64,000 bases of DNA from Propioniciclava sp. (GTDB lineage: Bacteria; Actinomycetota; Actinomycetes; Propionibacteriales; Propionibacteriaceae): the NCBI RefSeq assembly GCF_029977985.1, contig NZ_JARKOT010000092.1, positions 1 through 64,000 of the forward strand. The letters are read 5' to 3'. Of this stretch, positions 12,862 through 21,900 are shown piece by piece (the first letter of the stretch is position 1; every line of letters begins with the position of its first letter). The notes beneath the pieces were generated by a model that was not told the DNA's origin, ran no database searches, and saw only the letters and a program-made list of their open reading frames with translations. A program made the position numbers and the translations under genes.

Positions 12862-13938
12862 TCAGACGTAGTTCGGCCCGGCAGCCTCGGCCACCTTACC
12901 CACGAGCGCCTTGACCTGCTCGGCGCCCGCGAGCGTGGTGACGAGGGTGGCGTCGGGGGTGTGCACGACCACGAGCCCGGCAACGCCGAGGACGGTCACG
13001 ACGTGCCCCTCGACCGTGTTCATCACGAGGTTGTCGCTCGCTGCCAGGGCCACCCCCAGGCCGTCGACCACGTTGCCCTGCTCGTCGGCGGGAAGCACCT
13101 CGGCGAGGCTGCCGAAGCCGCCTACGTCCTTCCAACTGATCGGCAGGGGCACGGCGACCACGCGGGCGCTGCCCAGGCCCCGGCTGACGGGCTCGAAGAT
13201 CGCGTAGTCGACCGAGATCTTCTTGAGCGTCGGGAACACGTCGGGCAGGGTGGCCGGCTTCGCGGCGAGCCCCAACACGGCTGCGTGCACCTCGGGCTCG
13301 AGCAGCTGGAGTTGCTCGAGGAAGGTGCGAGCCGCGAAGACGAACATGCCCGCGTTCCACCAGAACTCCCCCGAGGCCACGTAGGCGGCGGCTGTGGCGG
13401 CGTCTGGCTTCTCGCGGAACTCGCGCACGACGCAGGCGCCGGGGAACCCGTCCAGCTCGGCCCCACGCTGGAGGTAGCCGTAGCCGGTGTGGGCGCTGGC
13501 GGGCACGACGCCGAGCGTCACGAGGGCGTCCGGAGTGGACTCCGCGATCGCATAGCCCTCCTCGACCGCCCGGACGAAGGCGTCGACGGGCTCGATGAGC
13601 TGGTCGGCGGTGAGCTGAGCGATGACCGCGTCGGGGTCGCGGGCGGCGAGCACCGCGGCGGGCCAGGCCATCGCGTTCAGGGAGTCGCGGCCGATGGGCT
13701 CGCCGAGCAGGTTCGCGGGGGCCACCTCGGGGAGGTCGGCGGCGACCTCGTCGAGATACGCGGCCCCGGTGACGACGAGCACGCGGTCGGCCGGGACCAG
13801 CGCGAGCGCACGCTCGAAGGCCAACCGCAGCAGGCTGCGGCCCTCGATGAGCTTGAGAAGCTGCTTGGGGGTTCCCTGGCGCGAGAGAGGCCACAGACGC
13901 GTGCCGGAGCCGCCCGCCATGATGACGACGTAGCGCAT
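12862..13938 (-). CDS. manC: mannose-1-phosphate guanylyltransferase
   Basis: A 358-residue nucleotidyltransferase that makes GDP-mannose from mannose-1-phosphate and GTP. The N-terminal MAGGSGTRLWPLSR and downstream QLLKLIEGRSLL are the nucleotide-binding signature. FREKPD and the SVDYAIFEP segment are typical of the GDP-mannose class. GDP-mannose feeds envelope mannans and lipoglycans. The ATG at 13938 is preceded by TAGGCT seven bases upstream, indicating a leaderless transcript. The divergent TIGR03089 gene starts 33 bases away, as it does near this enzyme in other actinobacteria. Confidence 0.93.
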   Translation of the reverse strand: MRYVVIMAGGSGTRLWPLSRQGTPKQLLKLIEGRSLLRLAFERALALVPADRVLVVTGAAYLDEVAADLPEVAPANLLGEPIGRDSLNAMAWPAAVLAARDPDAVIAQLTADQLIEPVDAFVRAVEEGYAIAESTPDALVTLGVVPASAHTGYGYLQRGAELDGFPGACVVREFREKPDAATAAAYVASGEFWWNAGMFVFAARTFLEQLQLLEPEVHAAVLGLAAKPATLPDVFPTLKKISVDYAIFEPVSRGLGSARVVAVPLPISWKDVGGFGSLAEVLPADEQGNVVDGLGVALAASDNLVMNTVEGHVVTVLGVAGLVVVHTPDATLVTTLAGAEQVKALVGKVAEAAGPNYV

Positions 13939-13945
13939 GGCGGTC

Positions 13946-13965
13946 AGCCTAGCGTCGCCTACGCT
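13946..13965. promoter_or_regulatory. back-to-back leaderless promoters of manC and the TIGR03089 gene
   Basis: The 33-base divergent gap holds TAGGCT on the minus strand (13951-13946, seven bases before the manC ATG) and TACGCT on the plus strand (13960-13965, six bases before GTG 13972). The two -10 hexamers are eight bases apart, so polymerases cannot occupy both at once. Confidence 0.55.
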
Positions 13966-13971
13966 GGCCCC

Positions 13972-14703
13972 GTGCCACGCCACGAACTCGTCCCGCAGGC
14001 CTTGGCGCGCCGCGTCCGGGCGGCGGGCGGGACGCCGCTGCTCACCCATTACGGCGCCGACGGGTCGCGCAGCGAACTGTCGGTGGCGAGCTTCGCGAAC
14101 TGGGTCGACAAGACCGCCAACCTCCTCGACGACCTCGGGCTGGACGCCGACGCCGACGTGGCCCTCCCGGTCCTGATCGAGGCTCCGGCGCACTGGATGG
14201 CCCTGGTGTGGCCGTTCGCCTGCTGGCGCGCCGGTGTGGGCGTCCGGGTCGTCGCGCGCCCGGACGCCGCCCCCGCCGCCCTCGTCGTCACCGGGCCGGA
14301 GGATCCGACGCCGCTGGGCGCCGAGACGTTCGCCTGCTCGCTCGACCCCTGGGGCCGCGGCCTGACCGGCCTGCCGGGCGGCGTCGCCGATTACAGTTCC
14401 GAGGCACTGGCCCAGCCCGACGGTCACCCGGGGGCGCCGGCCGCCCCGGAGGCCCCCGCATGGACCGACGGCGGCGGCGTCCGGACGCACGGGGACCTGG
14501 CCGCGCTGGAGCCCGTGTCCGATCGGGTCGCGGTCACCCCGGACGGGCCGTGGGCCGCCGTCGCGTGGCTCGTGCGGGCCGTGCTGGGGGGCGGTTCGCT
14601 CGTCGTCGTCGAGGACGCCGCCACGCTGGCCCGGTGCGCCGCGGCCGAGCGTGCCCGCGTGCCAAGATGGGCAGCGCCCACCGCAGGAAGGATTCCCCCA
14701 TGA
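13972..14703 (+). CDS. TIGR03089 family protein
   Basis: A 243-residue protein resembling the N-terminal part of acyl/aryl-CoA ligases (ANL superfamily). HYGADGSRSELSVASFANWVDKTANLL matches the start of an AMP-binding fold, but the adenylation core and catalytic lysine are absent. This truncated ANL family is known in actinobacteria beside mannose-1-phosphate guanylyltransferase and LCP genes. GTG at 13972 follows TACGCT by six bases with no Shine-Dalgarno. The stop overlaps the next gene (ATGA). Role unknown; probably envelope-related. Confidence 0.8.
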   Translation: MPRHELVPQALARRVRAAGGTPLLTHYGADGSRSELSVASFANWVDKTANLLDDLGLDADADVALPVLIEAPAHWMALVWPFACWRAGVGVRVVARPDAAPAALVVTGPEDPTPLGAETFACSLDPWGRGLTGLPGGVADYSSEALAQPDGHPGAPAAPEAPAWTDGGGVRTHGDLAALEPVSDRVAVTPDGPWAAVAWLVRAVLGGGSLVVVEDAATLARCAAAERARVPRWAAPTAGRIPP

Positions 14704-15548
14704 GCGCGTTCGGACGCCGCACGTTCCTCGTGGGCACCCTCGGCGCCGGCTTGGCGCTGGCGGGTTGCACGAAAGGCGCTGCGCCGCTGGTGACGCCGAC
14801 GGCCTCTCCGGCCGGCACGGTCCGCGAGCAGTTGGACGCCGTCATGGCCGTCTATGCGCAGAACACCGACCTGTTGGGCCTGTCGTTGCGTGACCGCCGC
14901 TCGGGGGCGACGTACGCGTTCCGCGGCGACTACTCCACGCAGAGCGCGTCGATCGCGAAGGTGATGATCGTCCTGCTCGCGCTGCGCAAGGCACGCGCCG
15001 AGGGCACCGAGCTGACCTTCGACCAGTACACCTGGGCCTCCAAGGCCATCATCAACTCCGACAACGACTCTGCCGATGCCCTGTGGGAGTGGGTGGGTGG
15101 CAAGGACGCCTACACCGCCCTCGCCGCCGACCTCGGCCTCGCGCACACGCGCGGCGACGAGCGGAGCGAGTTCTGGTCCTGGACGAACACGACGCCCGAC
15201 GACCAGCGGGCCCTCGTCGACGCCCTCGTCGACGGGTCGCCCGCGCTCGCTGTCGACGACCGGCTCTACCTGCTGGACCTGATGGGCAAGACCAACGCCG
15301 AGCAGACGTGGGGCGTCGGCCACGACCGGGGGGGCGACGTCCGCGTCCAGATGAAGAACGGCTGGGTGCAGTTTGCGTCGCTCGACAACCTGTGGGCGGT
15401 CAACACGATCGGCCACGTCAGCGGCGAGGGCCGCGACTACACCGCGGCCATCATGTGCCGTCGGCCGACGTTCGCCGACGGCCGGGTTCTCGTGGACGCC
15501 ATCGGCGCCGACCTGTTCACCCTCCTGGGCTCGGGCACGCTCTCCTGA
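14700..15548 (+). CDS. secreted serine hydrolase lipoprotein (class A beta-lactamase fold)
   Basis: A 282-residue lipoprotein with twin Arg6-Arg7, a hydrophobic core and lipobox LAGC with Cys23. The mature part has the penicillin-recognising triad: Ser84-x-x-Lys87 (SIAK), SDN in IINSDNDSAD, and KNGW in place of KTG. These match the beta-lactamase-like serine hydrolases found beside LCP genes in actinobacteria. It probably acts outside the membrane on peptidoglycan or a related amide; resistance function is not implied. AGGAAGG precedes the ATG at 14700. It is coupled to the TIGR03089 gene by a four-base overlap. Confidence 0.82.
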   Translation: MSAFGRRTFLVGTLGAGLALAGCTKGAAPLVTPTASPAGTVREQLDAVMAVYAQNTDLLGLSLRDRRSGATYAFRGDYSTQSASIAKVMIVLLALRKARAEGTELTFDQYTWASKAIINSDNDSADALWEWVGGKDAYTALAADLGLAHTRGDERSEFWSWTNTTPDDQRALVDALVDGSPALAVDDRLYLLDLMGKTNAEQTWGVGHDRGGDVRVQMKNGWVQFASLDNLWAVNTIGHVSGEGRDYTAAIMCRRPTFADGRVLVDAIGADLFTLLGSGTLS

Positions 15549-15567
15549 AGCCGAGCCGCCGCGCCGG

Positions 15568-17115
15568 TCAGGCCCCGCAGATCTGGTCGAGGTCGTCGGT
15601 GGTGCGCTCCTGCGTGAAATCGCCCGTGCCACTGCCCTTGGTGTCGCTCACCACCGCCGGCGTGCCTGGGTTCGTGGGCTCCACCGCAGGCTCGGGCGTG
15701 GGCTGCGGCGCCGGCGTGGCGCCGGTGTCCGTGGACGCCGCCGGCGTCGCCTCGGCGGGTTCCGCCTCGGCGGCCGCGGCTGCCTCGGCCGCCTGCCGGT
15801 CGGCCTCGACGGAGGCCTTGAGGTACTCCCGCACCGTGTCGCGGATCACGGTGAGGTCGGGTTTCACCGGCTCGACGAGCGGCGGGGCGAAGCTGACCGA
15901 GGCGATGGGGAGGCGACGGCCGGCGTCCGCCAACTGGGCCAACGGGCCGATCTGGCTGGACGGCACGTCCGTCGTGAGCACGGTCGCCCCGGCGGCTGCG
16001 ATCTCGTTGAACCGCGTCACGAGCACGAGCGGCGTCGCCTGCTTCGCGATCGCGTTGACCACGCACTTCTGGCGCGTCATGCGCTCGTAGTCGGACGAAC
16101 CCTCGCGGGAGCGCGCGAACCAGAGCGCCTCGTAGCCGTTGAGGTGAACATCGGTGCCGGGCTGGATCCAGCCGTCGATGCGCGCACTGCCGCCGCCGAT
16201 CGGGACGGCCTTGGCGATGTCGAGCGTGACGCCCCCCATGGCGTCGATGAGCTGCTCGAAGCCGCGCATGTCGATCATGGCGTGGTAGTTGAGCGTGAGA
16301 CCAAGGGTCTCGGAGACGACCTCACGGAGCGCCGTCATCCCCGGATGCGGATTGCCGGGGTAGAGGTCGGCGTGCTGTTCGGCGAGATTGTAGACAGCGT
16401 TGAGCAGGCAGGACTGGTCCTCGCACCAGTACCCGCCGGGGTAGAGCGCGTGCAGCGGCGATGTGCGCGGGAACGGGGCCCACTGCAGGTTGCGCGGCAG
16501 GCTGAACAGCACGGTGCGCCCGGTGGTGGCGCTCACCGAGGCGACCATGATCGTGTCGGTGCGGATGCCGGGGCGATCGGGTTCGGCGTCCGCCCCGATG
16601 AGGAGGACGTTGTAGCGGCCGTCGGTGGCATCGACCATGCCGCCCCCGGCGAACACCGAGCTGAACAGCTGCGCCTGCGAGCGGGACACAGCCGACGCCT
16701 GCAGCGCACCGAAGCCGAGCGTGAAGGCCAGCGCCAGGGCGGTGACGCCCATCCAGAACGTGCGCGGGGTGCCCATCTGGCGGGGCCGGCTGAGCCGCCA
16801 CGCGTCCAACAGCAACATGGCCCAGCCGACGCCCAGCACCGCGACGGCGGCGGAGCCGACCCATTGGGTGAAGGGGTGGGCGTAGACGGCGATGGCGGCG
16901 TTGCGGTTGGCGAGGGCGAGCAGGCCGAACCCGATCAGCAGCGCCCACACGCCGGCCCAGATGCGCAGCGCGAACCGGCCGAGGCCCTTCCCGCCCACGA
17001 TGAGCTGCGCCGAGCCGGGCGCGATGAGGGTGAGTGCCAACAGGGTGATCCCGCGGCGGAAGGCGAGTCGCTCGCCGCGCTGGCGCGCGGTGGGCTCGGG
17101 ATGGGTCGTGGCCAC
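15568..17115 (-). CDS. LytR-CpsA-Psr (LCP) family glycopolymer ligase
   Basis: A 515-residue LCP protein with four N-terminal hydrophobic segments in about the first 150 residues. The extracytoplasmic catalytic domain follows (GRYNVLLIGAD, RTDTIMVASV, FSLPRNLQW, IDAMGGV), then a Pro/Ala/Glu/Thr-rich tail. LCP enzymes move lipid-linked glycopolymers onto peptidoglycan using conserved Arg and Asp residues, visible in RTDTI and SLPRN. I prefer GTG at 17115, with GAGGTGAG six bases upstream, over the ATG at 17151, which has no ribosome site. It ends 19 bases from the convergent serine hydrolase. Context ties it to mannose-based glycan export. Confidence 0.88.
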   Translation of the reverse strand: MATTHPEPTARQRGERLAFRRGITLLALTLIAPGSAQLIVGGKGLGRFALRIWAGVWALLIGFGLLALANRNAAIAVYAHPFTQWVGSAAVAVLGVGWAMLLLDAWRLSRPRQMGTPRTFWMGVTALALAFTLGFGALQASAVSRSQAQLFSSVFAGGGMVDATDGRYNVLLIGADAEPDRPGIRTDTIMVASVSATTGRTVLFSLPRNLQWAPFPRTSPLHALYPGGYWCEDQSCLLNAVYNLAEQHADLYPGNPHPGMTALREVVSETLGLTLNYHAMIDMRGFEQLIDAMGGVTLDIAKAVPIGGGSARIDGWIQPGTDVHLNGYEALWFARSREGSSDYERMTRQKCVVNAIAKQATPLVLVTRFNEIAAAGATVLTTDVPSSQIGPLAQLADAGRRLPIASVSFAPPLVEPVKPDLTVIRDTVREYLKASVEADRQAAEAAAAAEAEPAEATPAASTDTGATPAPQPTPEPAVEPTNPGTPAVVSDTKGSGTGDFTQERTTDDLDQICGA

Positions 17116-17206
17116 GGTCTCACCTCGACGACTCTTCAGGGGGGAGGGCATGCCCAGTATCGGGGCGCTGACGAGGGCCGGTGCGGTGCGGGCGCGGCGT
17201 GTCCGC

Positions 17207-17701
17207 TCAGCGGCTCCGGATTCGCTCGCCCCTGGCCGTCGCCACGGCCCTCAGTTCCTCCTGGAAGGCGATCATGCGGTCCTGCAGCGCGGGATCGGCG
17301 GCGGCGAGGATGCGCACGGCGAGCAGGCCGGCGTTGCGTGCGTTGCCGACCGCCACGGTCGCCACCGGGACGCCCGCCGGCATCTGCACGATCGACAGCA
17401 GCGAGTCGAGTCCGTCCAGATACCTCAGCGGCACCGGCACGCCGATGACCGGCAAGGGCGTCACCGCGGCGAGCATGCCCGGCAGGTGAGCCGCTCCCCC
17501 CGCGCCGGCGACGATCGCCCTGAGGCCACGCGTGTGCGCCTCGCGGCCGTAGCGGACCATCTCCTCCGGCATCCGGTGCGCCGACACCACGTCCGCCTCG
17601 TACGGCACCCCGAACTCGGCCAGCGCCAGGGCGGCCGCTTCCATCGTGGGCCAGTCGGAGTCCGAGCCCATCACGATCCCGACCAACGGCTGCTCAGCCA
17701 T
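17207..17701 (-). CDS. purE: N5-carboxyaminoimidazole ribonucleotide mutase
   Basis: A 164-residue class I PurE that converts N5-CAIR to CAIR in purine synthesis. The GSDSDWPTM phosphate loop, SAHRMPEE with the catalytic histidine, and [11 protein letters not shown] are all present, as is the octamer-forming length. Its ATG at 17701 lies inside the end of purK (8-base overlap), so the two consecutive steps are co-translated. Confidence 0.96.
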   Translation of the reverse strand: MAEQPLVGIVMGSDSDWPTMEAAALALAEFGVPYEADVVSAHRMPEEMVRYGREAHTRGLRAIVAGAGGAAHLPGMLAAVTPLPVIGVPVPLRYLDGLDSLLSIVQMPAGVPVATVAVGNARNAGLLAVRILAAADPALQDRMIAFQEELRAVATARGERIRSR

Positions 17702-18875
17702 GCGTGCGTCCTTCCAGCAGGTCGGACGCCGCCCGCGCGGCGTCCCGGGTGGTTGCGAGGTCGGTGCCGCACACGGTCACGTGCCCCACCTTGCGGCCCG
17801 GCTTGACCGCCTTGCCGTACAGGTGGACGCGGACGCGCGGGTCGGCGAGCACCTGGGGCAGCGACCCGACGAGGTCGCCGTTGGCGCCGCCGAGGATGTT
17901 GCTCATGACGGTCACCGGGGCGACGGGGTCGGTGGCGCCGAGTGGCCAGTCGGCGACGGCGCGCAGGTGGTTCTCGAACTGGCTCGTCACGGCACCGTCG
18001 ATGCTCCAGTGGCCGGTGTTGTGCGGCCGCATGGCGAGCTCGTTGACGACGACCTCGCCGTCGCGGCGCTCCATGAGCTCCACGGCCAGGATGCCGACGA
18101 CACCGAGGGCGTCCGCGACGCCGAGCGCCATCTCCTGCAGGCGGGCGGCGCGGGCGGGGCTCAGACCCGGCGCGGGGGTCGTGGTCTCGTGGCAGATGCC
18201 GTCGCGCTGCACGGTCTCGCTCACGGGGTAGGCGACCGCCTCTCCTCCCGGGCGCCGGGCGACGAGCACGCTGAGTTCGCGGGCGAAATCGACGAACTCC
18301 TCGGCGACGATGACGACCGAGGGATCGGCCTCGCGCTGCGCCTCGGTGGGCCCCTGCGGGCCGGCCAGGGCGGCGAAGGGGGCGTCGGCATCCGCCGGAG
18401 CATCGACCTTCCAGACGCCCTTGCCGTCGTAACCGCCGCGGGACGTCTTGGCGATGACCGGCCAGCCGGCCTCCTCGGCGAAGGCCGTGAGCTCGGCCGG
18501 CGACGCCACGACGCGCCAGCGCGGGCACGGCACGCCCAGCGCGGTGAGCCGCTCGCGCATGGCCGCCTTGTCCTGGGCGTGGACGAGCGCCTCGGGGCCG
18601 GGGCGGACGGCGACGCCCGCGTCGGCGAGGCGGCGCAGCAGCTCGGTGGGAACGTGCTCGTGATCGAAGGTGACGGCGTCCAGCCCGGCGGCGAACGCGA
18701 CGACGGCGTCCGGGTCGGTGAAGTCGCCCACCTCGGCGCCGGGGACGGCGAGAGCGGCCGAGGTCTCCGGCCCCTCGGCGAGCAGCCGGAGGCGCAGCCC
18801 GAGGGGCAACGCGGCCTCCTGCATCATGCGCGCCAGTTGGCCACCGCCGATGACGCCGATCCGTGGTTCTGACAC
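17694..18875 (-). CDS. purK: N5-carboxyaminoimidazole ribonucleotide synthase
   Basis: A 393-residue ATP-grasp enzyme making N5-CAIR from AIR, bicarbonate and ATP. The N-terminal [12 protein letters not shown] fold, the central [16 protein letters not shown]-binding loop and [15 protein letters not shown] near the active site identify PurK. The GTG start at 18875 has TAGACT seven bases upstream and no Shine-Dalgarno, indicating a leaderless mRNA for purK-purE. Peptidase E is divergent 32 bases away. Confidence 0.95.
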   Translation of the reverse strand: MSEPRIGVIGGGQLARMMQEAALPLGLRLRLLAEGPETSAALAVPGAEVGDFTDPDAVVAFAAGLDAVTFDHEHVPTELLRRLADAGVAVRPGPEALVHAQDKAAMRERLTALGVPCPRWRVVASPAELTAFAEEAGWPVIAKTSRGGYDGKGVWKVDAPADADAPFAALAGPQGPTEAQREADPSVVIVAEEFVDFARELSVLVARRPGGEAVAYPVSETVQRDGICHETTTPAPGLSPARAARLQEMALGVADALGVVGILAVELMERRDGEVVVNELAMRPHNTGHWSIDGAVTSQFENHLRAVADWPLGATDPVAPVTVMSNILGGANGDLVGSLPQVLADPRVRVHLYGKAVKPGRKVGHVTVCGTDLATTRDAARAASDLLEGRTHG

Positions 18876-18882
18876 GCGGGCG

Positions 18883-18888
18883 AGTCTA
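18883..18888 (-). promoter_or_regulatory. leaderless -10 (TAGACT) for purK-purE
   Basis: TAGACT on the minus strand ends seven bases before the purK GTG, within a 32-base divergent gap shared with peptidase E. Confidence 0.5.
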
Positions 18889-18907
18889 CGGGTGGAAGGA
18901 TGGTCGC

Positions 18908-19621
18908 GTGACCACCCACATCGTCGCGCTCGGCGGGGGCGGCTTCGCCACCAGCAGCCTGGGCGCTCCCACCGCCTTGGACCGCTGGCTCGTCTCCCTC
19001 ACCGGCAAACGCAACCCGCTGGTGTGCTTCGTGCCGACGGCGTCGGCCGACGACCCGGTGTACATCCGGGCGTTCCTGACCGCCTACGGCACCCTCGGCG
19101 TCCGGCCGATGGTCCTCACCCTGTGGACCGACGCCGCCAACGCCGTGCGCCGCATCCGCGACGCCGACCTCGTGCTCGTCGGCAACGGCAACACGATCAA
19201 CATGCTGGCGTTGTGGGGCGCCCACGGCGTGGATGCCGCCCTCCAGGAGCGCTACCACGCCGGCGACGTGGTGCTGGCCGGGACGTCCGCCGGGGGCAAC
19301 GTGTGGTTCTCGGGGTGCGTGACGGACAGCTTCGGCGACTTCCGTGCCTGGCGCGGAGGCCTGGGTCTGGTGCCGGGCAGCTTCTGCAGCCACTTCGACT
19401 CCGAGGACGGCCGGGTCGGTGTCTACACGGACGCCGTCGCCTCCGGCTTCCTGCCCGGCGGCTACGCGTGCGACGACGGTGCGGGGGTGCTGATCACCGA
19501 CGGCGTCCTCGCCGGCGGTGTCGCGGACGCCTCTGGCCGTCGCGTCCTGGCGGTCAGCGGCTCGAGCGAGCCGACGGCGTCCGGTGTGCTGGCCCAGCCG
19601 TTGGAGGTCACGGTCGTCTGA
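18908..19621 (+). CDS. peptidase E-like (S51) serine peptidase
   Basis: A 237-residue cytoplasmic protein of peptidase family S51, which removes N-terminal aspartate from dipeptides. The nucleophile is Ser127 in GTSAGGN. The N-terminal VALGGGGFA and LVGNGNTINML segments match the family, and length is normal. GTG at 18908 is the first start matching the family N-terminus and has GGAAGGAT upstream. It is divergent from purK and convergent with gtrA. Some S51-like proteins are cyanophycinase relatives, but size and motifs favour peptidase E. Confidence 0.85.
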   Translation: MTTHIVALGGGGFATSSLGAPTALDRWLVSLTGKRNPLVCFVPTASADDPVYIRAFLTAYGTLGVRPMVLTLWTDAANAVRRIRDADLVLVGNGNTINMLALWGAHGVDAALQERYHAGDVVLAGTSAGGNVWFSGCVTDSFGDFRAWRGGLGLVPGSFCSHFDSEDGRVGVYTDAVASGFLPGGYACDDGAGVLITDGVLAGGVADASGRRVLAVSGSSEPTASGVLAQPLEVTVV

Positions 19622-19622
19622 G

Positions 19623-19639
19623 GGCCCGCCTGCCGGGCC
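19623..19639. terminator. hairpin between convergent peptidase E and gtrA genes
   Basis: GGCCCG-CCTGC-CGGGCC is a perfect six-base stem two bases after the peptidase E stop, in a 57-base convergent gap. There is no T-run, so it is a weak or bidirectional terminator candidate. Confidence 0.4.
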
Positions 19640-19678
19640 GTTGAACCCGCTCAGCCCCGCGTCGCGCGGCGAAGGCCC

Positions 19679-20107
19679 TCAGGACCGGAAGATGAGCGTC
19701 CGCTGGATGACGAAGTTGATCGTGGTCGCCAAGCCTTGGGCAATGACGAACCCGACGATCTGGGCGGCGTCCACTCCGAACGTCGCGTGCAGCGGCGGGT
19801 AGATGAGGGCGAAGGTGCCGACCTGGACGGCGAACGTGGTGGCGTAGAGGATCGCGACGGCCGCGAACTTCGTGCGCGAACCGCCGGAGTCGAACGTCCA
19901 GCGGCTGTTGAGCACGTACGCCGTGACCGTGCCGAACACCCAGCTGATCGCCTTGGCCATCGTGTGATCCAGCCCGGCGACGTTCATGCCCACCACGAGC
20001 AAGCCGTAGTCGACGATCGCCGAGACGACGCCGACGAGCATGAACCGGACCAGCTGCGACCTCAGGGAGAGGTTGCGTCGCGGCTCGGTGTCGGTCACAG
20101 CGCTCAT
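19679..20107 (-). CDS. GtrA family membrane protein
   Basis: A 142-residue protein with four helices and family motifs FMLVGVVSAIVDYG, SWVFGTVTAYVLNSRWTF and NFVIQRTLIF. GtrA-like proteins are small four-helix proteins thought to flip lipid-linked sugars for envelope glycosylation. I chose ATG at 20107. A GTG/TTG about ten codons upstream is possible but has no ribosome site. In M. tuberculosis a GtrA protein (Rv3277) also sits beside purK, supporting conserved order. Confidence 0.85.
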   Translation of the reverse strand: MSAVTDTEPRRNLSLRSQLVRFMLVGVVSAIVDYGLLVVGMNVAGLDHTMAKAISWVFGTVTAYVLNSRWTFDSGGSRTKFAAVAILYATTFAVQVGTFALIYPPLHATFGVDAAQIVGFVIAQGLATTINFVIQRTLIFRS

Positions 20108-20203
20108 GGTCCCATGCGGGGGCTGTCGGCGCACCAACCCGTGCTACTCGCCGCAAACGCCGGGGCCTCGCACCGCGGACCGCCGGGGCGCTCGAGGGTG
20201 AAG

Positions 20204-20209
20204 TAGGTT
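20204..20209 (+). promoter_or_regulatory. leaderless -10 (TAGGTT) for the alpha/beta hydrolase
   Basis: TAGGTT ends six bases before ATG 20216. This favours that ATG over the GTG at 20210. Confidence 0.45.
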
Positions 20210-20215
20210 GTGCGC

Positions 20216-20851
20216 ATGCCGCTGTTCGTGTTCCTCCACGGCGTGGGCGAGACGCCGCAGGCCTGGCAGGACCAGGTCGTCGCGCTGCCGCCGGGCGTGA
20301 AGGCCGTCGCGCCGTGGCTGCGCGGCACACGACCCGGCCGTGACGAGGCGTTCAGCATCACGGGTGCCGCGGATGACGTCCTCCGGCTGCTCAACCAGCA
20401 CGGCGTCGAGCAGATGGCCCTGATCGGATCCTCCCTCGGTGCGGTCGTCGCCCTGGACGCCGCCGTCCGCGCCCCCGCAACGGTCGCGCAACTCGTTCTG
20501 GCCGCCGGCCAGGTGAAGCCCCCGCCGGGGCTGGCGAAGGTCCAGCGACTCGCGTTCGGGCTCATGCCCGCCCGCAAGCTGGCCACGATGGGCATCAGCA
20601 AGAAGCGGTTCCTCGCCGCACTCGACGAAGCCGCCGGCTTCGACTACTCCGGGCGCCTCGGCGAGGTCACCGCGCGCACGCTCGTCGTCGTCGGCGACCG
20701 CGACAAGCCCAACCGGCCCGCCGCCGAGCAACTCGCGGCCGGCATCCCGGACGCCGCCTTGGCCGTCATCCCGGACGCCGGCGCCACGGCTCACACCGAC
20801 AACCCGAGGGCGTTCAACGACGCCGTCTTCAGCTTCCTCGCCTCCGCCTGA
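20216..20851 (+). CDS. alpha/beta hydrolase
   Basis: A 211-residue single-domain alpha/beta hydrolase. The oxyanion strand FVFLHGVGET, nucleophile Ser73 in GSSLG, acid Asp in VVVGDRDKP and His in ATAHTDNP form the expected triad. The lid region is short. Substrate unknown. Fifteen bases separate it from the next gene, a Gfo/Idh oxidoreductase, suggesting one transcript. The start follows a leaderless-type -10. Confidence 0.8.
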   Translation: MPLFVFLHGVGETPQAWQDQVVALPPGVKAVAPWLRGTRPGRDEAFSITGAADDVLRLLNQHGVEQMALIGSSLGAVVALDAAVRAPATVAQLVLAAGQVKPPPGLAKVQRLAFGLMPARKLATMGISKKRFLAALDEAAGFDYSGRLGEVTARTLVVVGDRDKPNRPAAEQLAAGIPDAALAVIPDAGATAHTDNPRAFNDAVFSFLASA

Positions 20852-20866
20852 CAGGAAAGGACCACC

Positions 20867-21844
20867 ATGCTCCGGTTCGGCGTCATCGGCACGAACTTCA
20901 TCTCCGACCACTTCGTCGACGCCTGCCGCGCCAGCGGCGGCCGGGCCGAGGCGGCGGCCGTCCATTCCCGCACCCTGGCCAAGGCACAGGACTTCGCCGG
21001 GCGCCACGGCATCGCCACCGCCGTCGACTCCCTCGACGCCCTCTTCGACGCCGTGGATGCCGTCTATGTCGCCACCCCGGTGGGCGCGCATCGCCCCCAG
21101 GCCCTCGCGGCGATCGAGGCCGGGCGCCACGTCCTGGTCGAGAAGACGATGGGCGCGAGCGCCGCCGAGGTCGTCGAGATCCTGCACGCCGCCGCTGCGG
21201 CTGGCGTCGTGGCGATGGAAGCCATGCGCAACGTCCACTCCCCTGTCCACCAGGTCATCCGCGACGCGATCAACGAGCTCGGCACCGTGCGGCACGCGCA
21301 CTTCGAGAAGCTGCAGTACTCGCGTCGCTACGACGCCTTCCGGGCGGGCGAGGTACTCAACGCCTTCGATCCGTCGCTCGGGAACTCGGCGCTGGCCGAC
21401 ATCGGCGTCTACTGCCTCCAGCCCGCACTCGACCTGTTCGGCATGCCGCGCAACGCGGGCGGCTCGAGCGTCTTCCTCCCGAACGGCTTCGAGGCGGGCG
21501 GCGTGATGTACCTCGACCACGGCAACGCCGTCGTCGAGCTGGCCTGGTCGAAAATCGTGGCCGGATCCGGGCCGAGCGTCGTCCACGGCGAGGACGCCGC
21601 CCTCGCCTTCGACGATCCGGCCGACATGACCCACGTCACCCTCACCCCACGCGGCGGCGAGCCGCGCGTGCTGTGGCAGGGCGAGCGCCAGGGCCCGGAG
21701 AACTCCATGCAGTACGAGGTGATCGATTTCGCCGAGCAGGTGGAAGCCGGCGCGTCCGACCCGCGCTGGGGCACGCTCAGCGTGAACGCCCGCGCCCTCA
21801 TGGACGCCCACCTGCAGGCCTCCGCGCAGGCGGGGCACGTCTAG
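20867..21844 (+). CDS. Gfo/Idh/MocA family NAD(P)-dependent oxidoreductase
   Basis: A 325-residue dehydrogenase with an N-terminal Rossmann domain (RFGVIGTNFISDHF), the VYVATPVGAHRPQALAAIEAGRHVLVEK region containing the family EK motif, and a C-terminal substrate domain (ALADIGVYCLQP). These enzymes oxidise or reduce sugars, inositols and related polyols. The exact substrate cannot be read here. CAGGAAAGGACCACC precedes ATG 20867. It is followed by a 388-base repeat-rich gap. Confidence 0.85.
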   Translation: MLRFGVIGTNFISDHFVDACRASGGRAEAAAVHSRTLAKAQDFAGRHGIATAVDSLDALFDAVDAVYVATPVGAHRPQALAAIEAGRHVLVEKTMGASAAEVVEILHAAAAAGVVAMEAMRNVHSPVHQVIRDAINELGTVRHAHFEKLQYSRRYDAFRAGEVLNAFDPSLGNSALADIGVYCLQPALDLFGMPRNAGGSSVFLPNGFEAGGVMYLDHGNAVVELAWSKIVAGSGPSVVHGEDAALAFDDPADMTHVTLTPRGGEPRVLWQGERQGPENSMQYEVIDFAEQVEAGASDPRWGTLSVNARALMDAHLQASAQAGHV

Positions 21845-21900
21845 GGCAGCCGGTGGTCGCGCTTGTCGACACCCTCCTCAGGGCGGCGTCGATGGCCACT

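Noticed and set aside
14700..15548. Antibiotic-resistance beta-lactamase
   Set aside because: Motifs are SxxK, SDN and KNGW, but the context beside LCP/TIGR03089 and the lipobox fit the house-keeping serine hydrolase family; no resistance claim is supported.
17116..17151. Upstream ATG (17151) as the LCP start
   Set aside because: No ribosome site precedes it, whereas GTG 17115 has GAGGTGAG at good spacing.
20210..20212. GTG 20210 as the alpha/beta hydrolase start
   Set aside because: ATG 20216 fits the leaderless spacing after TAGGTT and the family N-terminus.
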